The notes under the pieces were generated by a model, which saw only the letters and a program-made list of their open reading frames with translations, made no database searches and was not told the DNA's origin. Below are positions 63,171-64,000 of a stretch of 64,000 nucleotides of DNA, in pieces. The position numbers were made by a program, and so were the translations under genes. Source of the stretch: Microbulbifer flavimaris (GTDB lineage Bacteria; Pseudomonadota; Gammaproteobacteria; Pseudomonadales; Cellvibrionaceae); the NCBI RefSeq assembly GCF_001641755.2, contig NZ_LRFG02000001.1:1027833-1091832 (forward strand). The letters are read 5' to 3'. The number at the start of each line of letters is the position of its first letter. Position 1 is the stretch's first letter.

Positions 63171-63290
63171 CCATAACAAACAGCGGCAGAGCGACAGCCA
63201 ACACTATGCGCCTTTTGTGTTACTCGCTGTCGCTCAAACATTAACACAAAAGGCGCTCCGCGTTGGCTGCGCCTGCGCTGGGCGTTATGC
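63171..63290 (+). other. attC recombination site 3 (about 120 bp)
   Basis: Begins CCATAAC, ends GTTATGC. It differs from attC 1 by only a few bases over 120, such as a C/T change in the inner arms. This near identity is typical of cassettes generated in one integron. Confidence 0.88.
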
Positions 63291-63306
63291 GTACGGAGAA
63301 ATATGA

Positions 63307-63810
63307 TTGAGTCGGAATGAATTTGATCAGACGTACAGCAATTACTTGAAGCTTCACCGTATTAGAGAGGATTGGTGTAGAACAAGGCCCTCCAGAAGTC
63401 CTGACGTTTGCGGCTTCGAAGTCATCTTAGATTGTGAAAAAATTCACGACATTCCAAGTCTCTTTATAGAGTGGGGTAGTCTAATTAACGGTACAGCGGG
63501 CTACTATGGTGCGTGCTTGGATTCACTGGATGACTGCCTGTGTGGAAGTTTTGGAGCGCGGCCGCCTTTCACAGTTACTGTGGTTCAAAAGGAGTTGGGA
63601 TTTGCATCTACATGTGGGGATGCGGAGCACAATTGGCATCTATGTTGGGAGAGGAGAGCGGTTGACAGAGGCCTGCTAACGGGGCAGGAATTGAGGGATC
63701 TAGGTTATCCAATTGCTGCCAACTCTCCTCAATTCGAAATGAGCCCTTCATATCTGGAGAGGTTTCTAGAAGTGCTTCAAAGGCGCGGAGTGCAGGTCAA
63801 GTATATGTAG
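63307..63810 (+). CDS. Barstar-like ribonuclease-inhibitor protein (integron cassette gene 4)
   Basis: 167 residues. The core VILDCEKIHDIPSLFIEWGS and YYGACLDSLDDCLCGSFGAR corresponds to the barstar fold, including the Tyr-Tyr-Gly-x-x-Leu-Asp-x-Leu-x-Asp-Cys stretch that contacts barnase. No barnase gene is next to it. The start is TTG 63307, the first possible start after a stop in frame; a better ATG at 63303 with GGAG upstream is in another frame and gives only a 5-residue peptide, so a 1-bp frameshift near the start is possible. The last 50 residues are extra to the usual barstar. Confidence 0.7.
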   Translation: MSRNEFDQTYSNYLKLHRIREDWCRTRPSRSPDVCGFEVILDCEKIHDIPSLFIEWGSLINGTAGYYGACLDSLDDCLCGSFGARPPFTVTVVQKELGFASTCGDAEHNWHLCWERRAVDRGLLTGQELRDLGYPIAANSPQFEMSPSYLERFLEVLQRRGVQVKYM

Positions 63811-63824
63811 CCCGCAGCTATCAC

Positions 63825-63911
63825 GCATAACAAGCGGTTGTAATCGCCGCGAAAGACGCGGCTGGGACGGCCTACGCTACGCTCCAGCCGCCCCTAAACC
63901 GAGCGTTATGT
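63825..63911 (+). other. attC recombination site 4 (about 87 bp)
   Basis: Begins GCATAAC, ends GTTATGT. Arms: AACAAGCGGTTGTAATCGCC at the left pairs imperfectly with the right part (CCCCTAAACCGAGCGTT), and the inner CGCGGCTGGGACGG with CCAGCCGC. Different in sequence from attC 1 and 3. Confidence 0.8.
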
Positions 63912-63920
63912 GCAAATACG

Positions 63921-64000
63921 ATGATTGAGCTCTTCGTTGGGATAGTGGTAGGCGGGCCAGCACTATTTTTGAATTACTTAAGCCCAGTCGTAACCGTAGC
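63921..64000 (+). CDS. Start of cassette gene 5 (cut by window end)
   Basis: ATG 63921, 9 bases after attC 4, begins MIELFVGIVVGGPALFLNYL, a likely membrane segment. The frame stays open to the window edge. Nothing more can be said. Confidence 0.55.
   Translation, partial: MIELFVGIVVGGPALFLNYLSPVVTV

Overview
The window looks like a chromosomal segment of a marine gammaproteobacterium. The housekeeping genes (acnB, glnS, cysS, folD, rsuA, rsmC, lpxH, nadK, miaE, mksFEB) are of gammaproteobacterial type, G+C is moderately high, and the mix suggests a Cellvibrionales member such as Microbulbifer. The genus is an inference from gene content only; no rRNA is present.

Layout. 1-2.3 kb: end of a Bat (aerotolerance) operon, with a partial VWA/TPR protein and BatD. 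2.5-25.5 kb: a surface-glycan locus. It holds glycosyltransferases, five sulfotransferase-like proteins of at least three subtypes, a TagD-like cytidylyltransferase next to a LicD-like phosphotransferase, a pyruvyltransferase-like protein, a six-TM protein fused to a kinase-like domain, a manC gene broken by an internal deletion, nadK, and a complete dTDP-L-rhamnose operon (rmlACDB). Internal AT-richer genes (about 14.4-19.4 kb) look recently acquired. No flippase, polymerase or exporter is seen. A PAPS-forming kinase (cysC, 33.3 kb) lies nearby and would supply the sulfate donor. 25.6-33 kb: a PLP enzyme, a RES/Xre-type toxin-antitoxin pair, an enoyl reductase-like MDR, a tRNA-Val/Asp pair with degenerate tRNA-associated repeats, a large DUF6351-like exported protein, and an array of about 127-bp tandem palindromic repeats. 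33-40 kb: cysC, a tRNA-Pro/Arg/His cluster, folD, rsuA, rsmC and small metabolic genes. 40-50 kb (minus strand): glnS, cysS, a DUF3012 lipoprotein gene and the condensin mksF-mksE-mksB. 50-58 kb: ppiB-lpxH, several conserved small genes, a Tus-like replication-terminator protein and a lipid kinase. 58.7-61.3 kb: acnB.

61.7-64 kb: the window ends inside an integron cassette array. Four attC sites (two nearly identical, about 120 bp) separate small plus-strand genes: a MAPEG protein, a membrane protein, a secreted protein, a barstar-like inhibitor and one gene cut by the window edge. No integrase gene lies between acnB and the first cassette, so this is either an integrase-less array or one whose integrase is elsewhere.

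The best candidates for something undescribed are the sulfotransferase-rich glycan locus with its TagD/LicD pair and TM-kinase fusion, and the cassette array. All calls come from reading the sequence; no database search was run.
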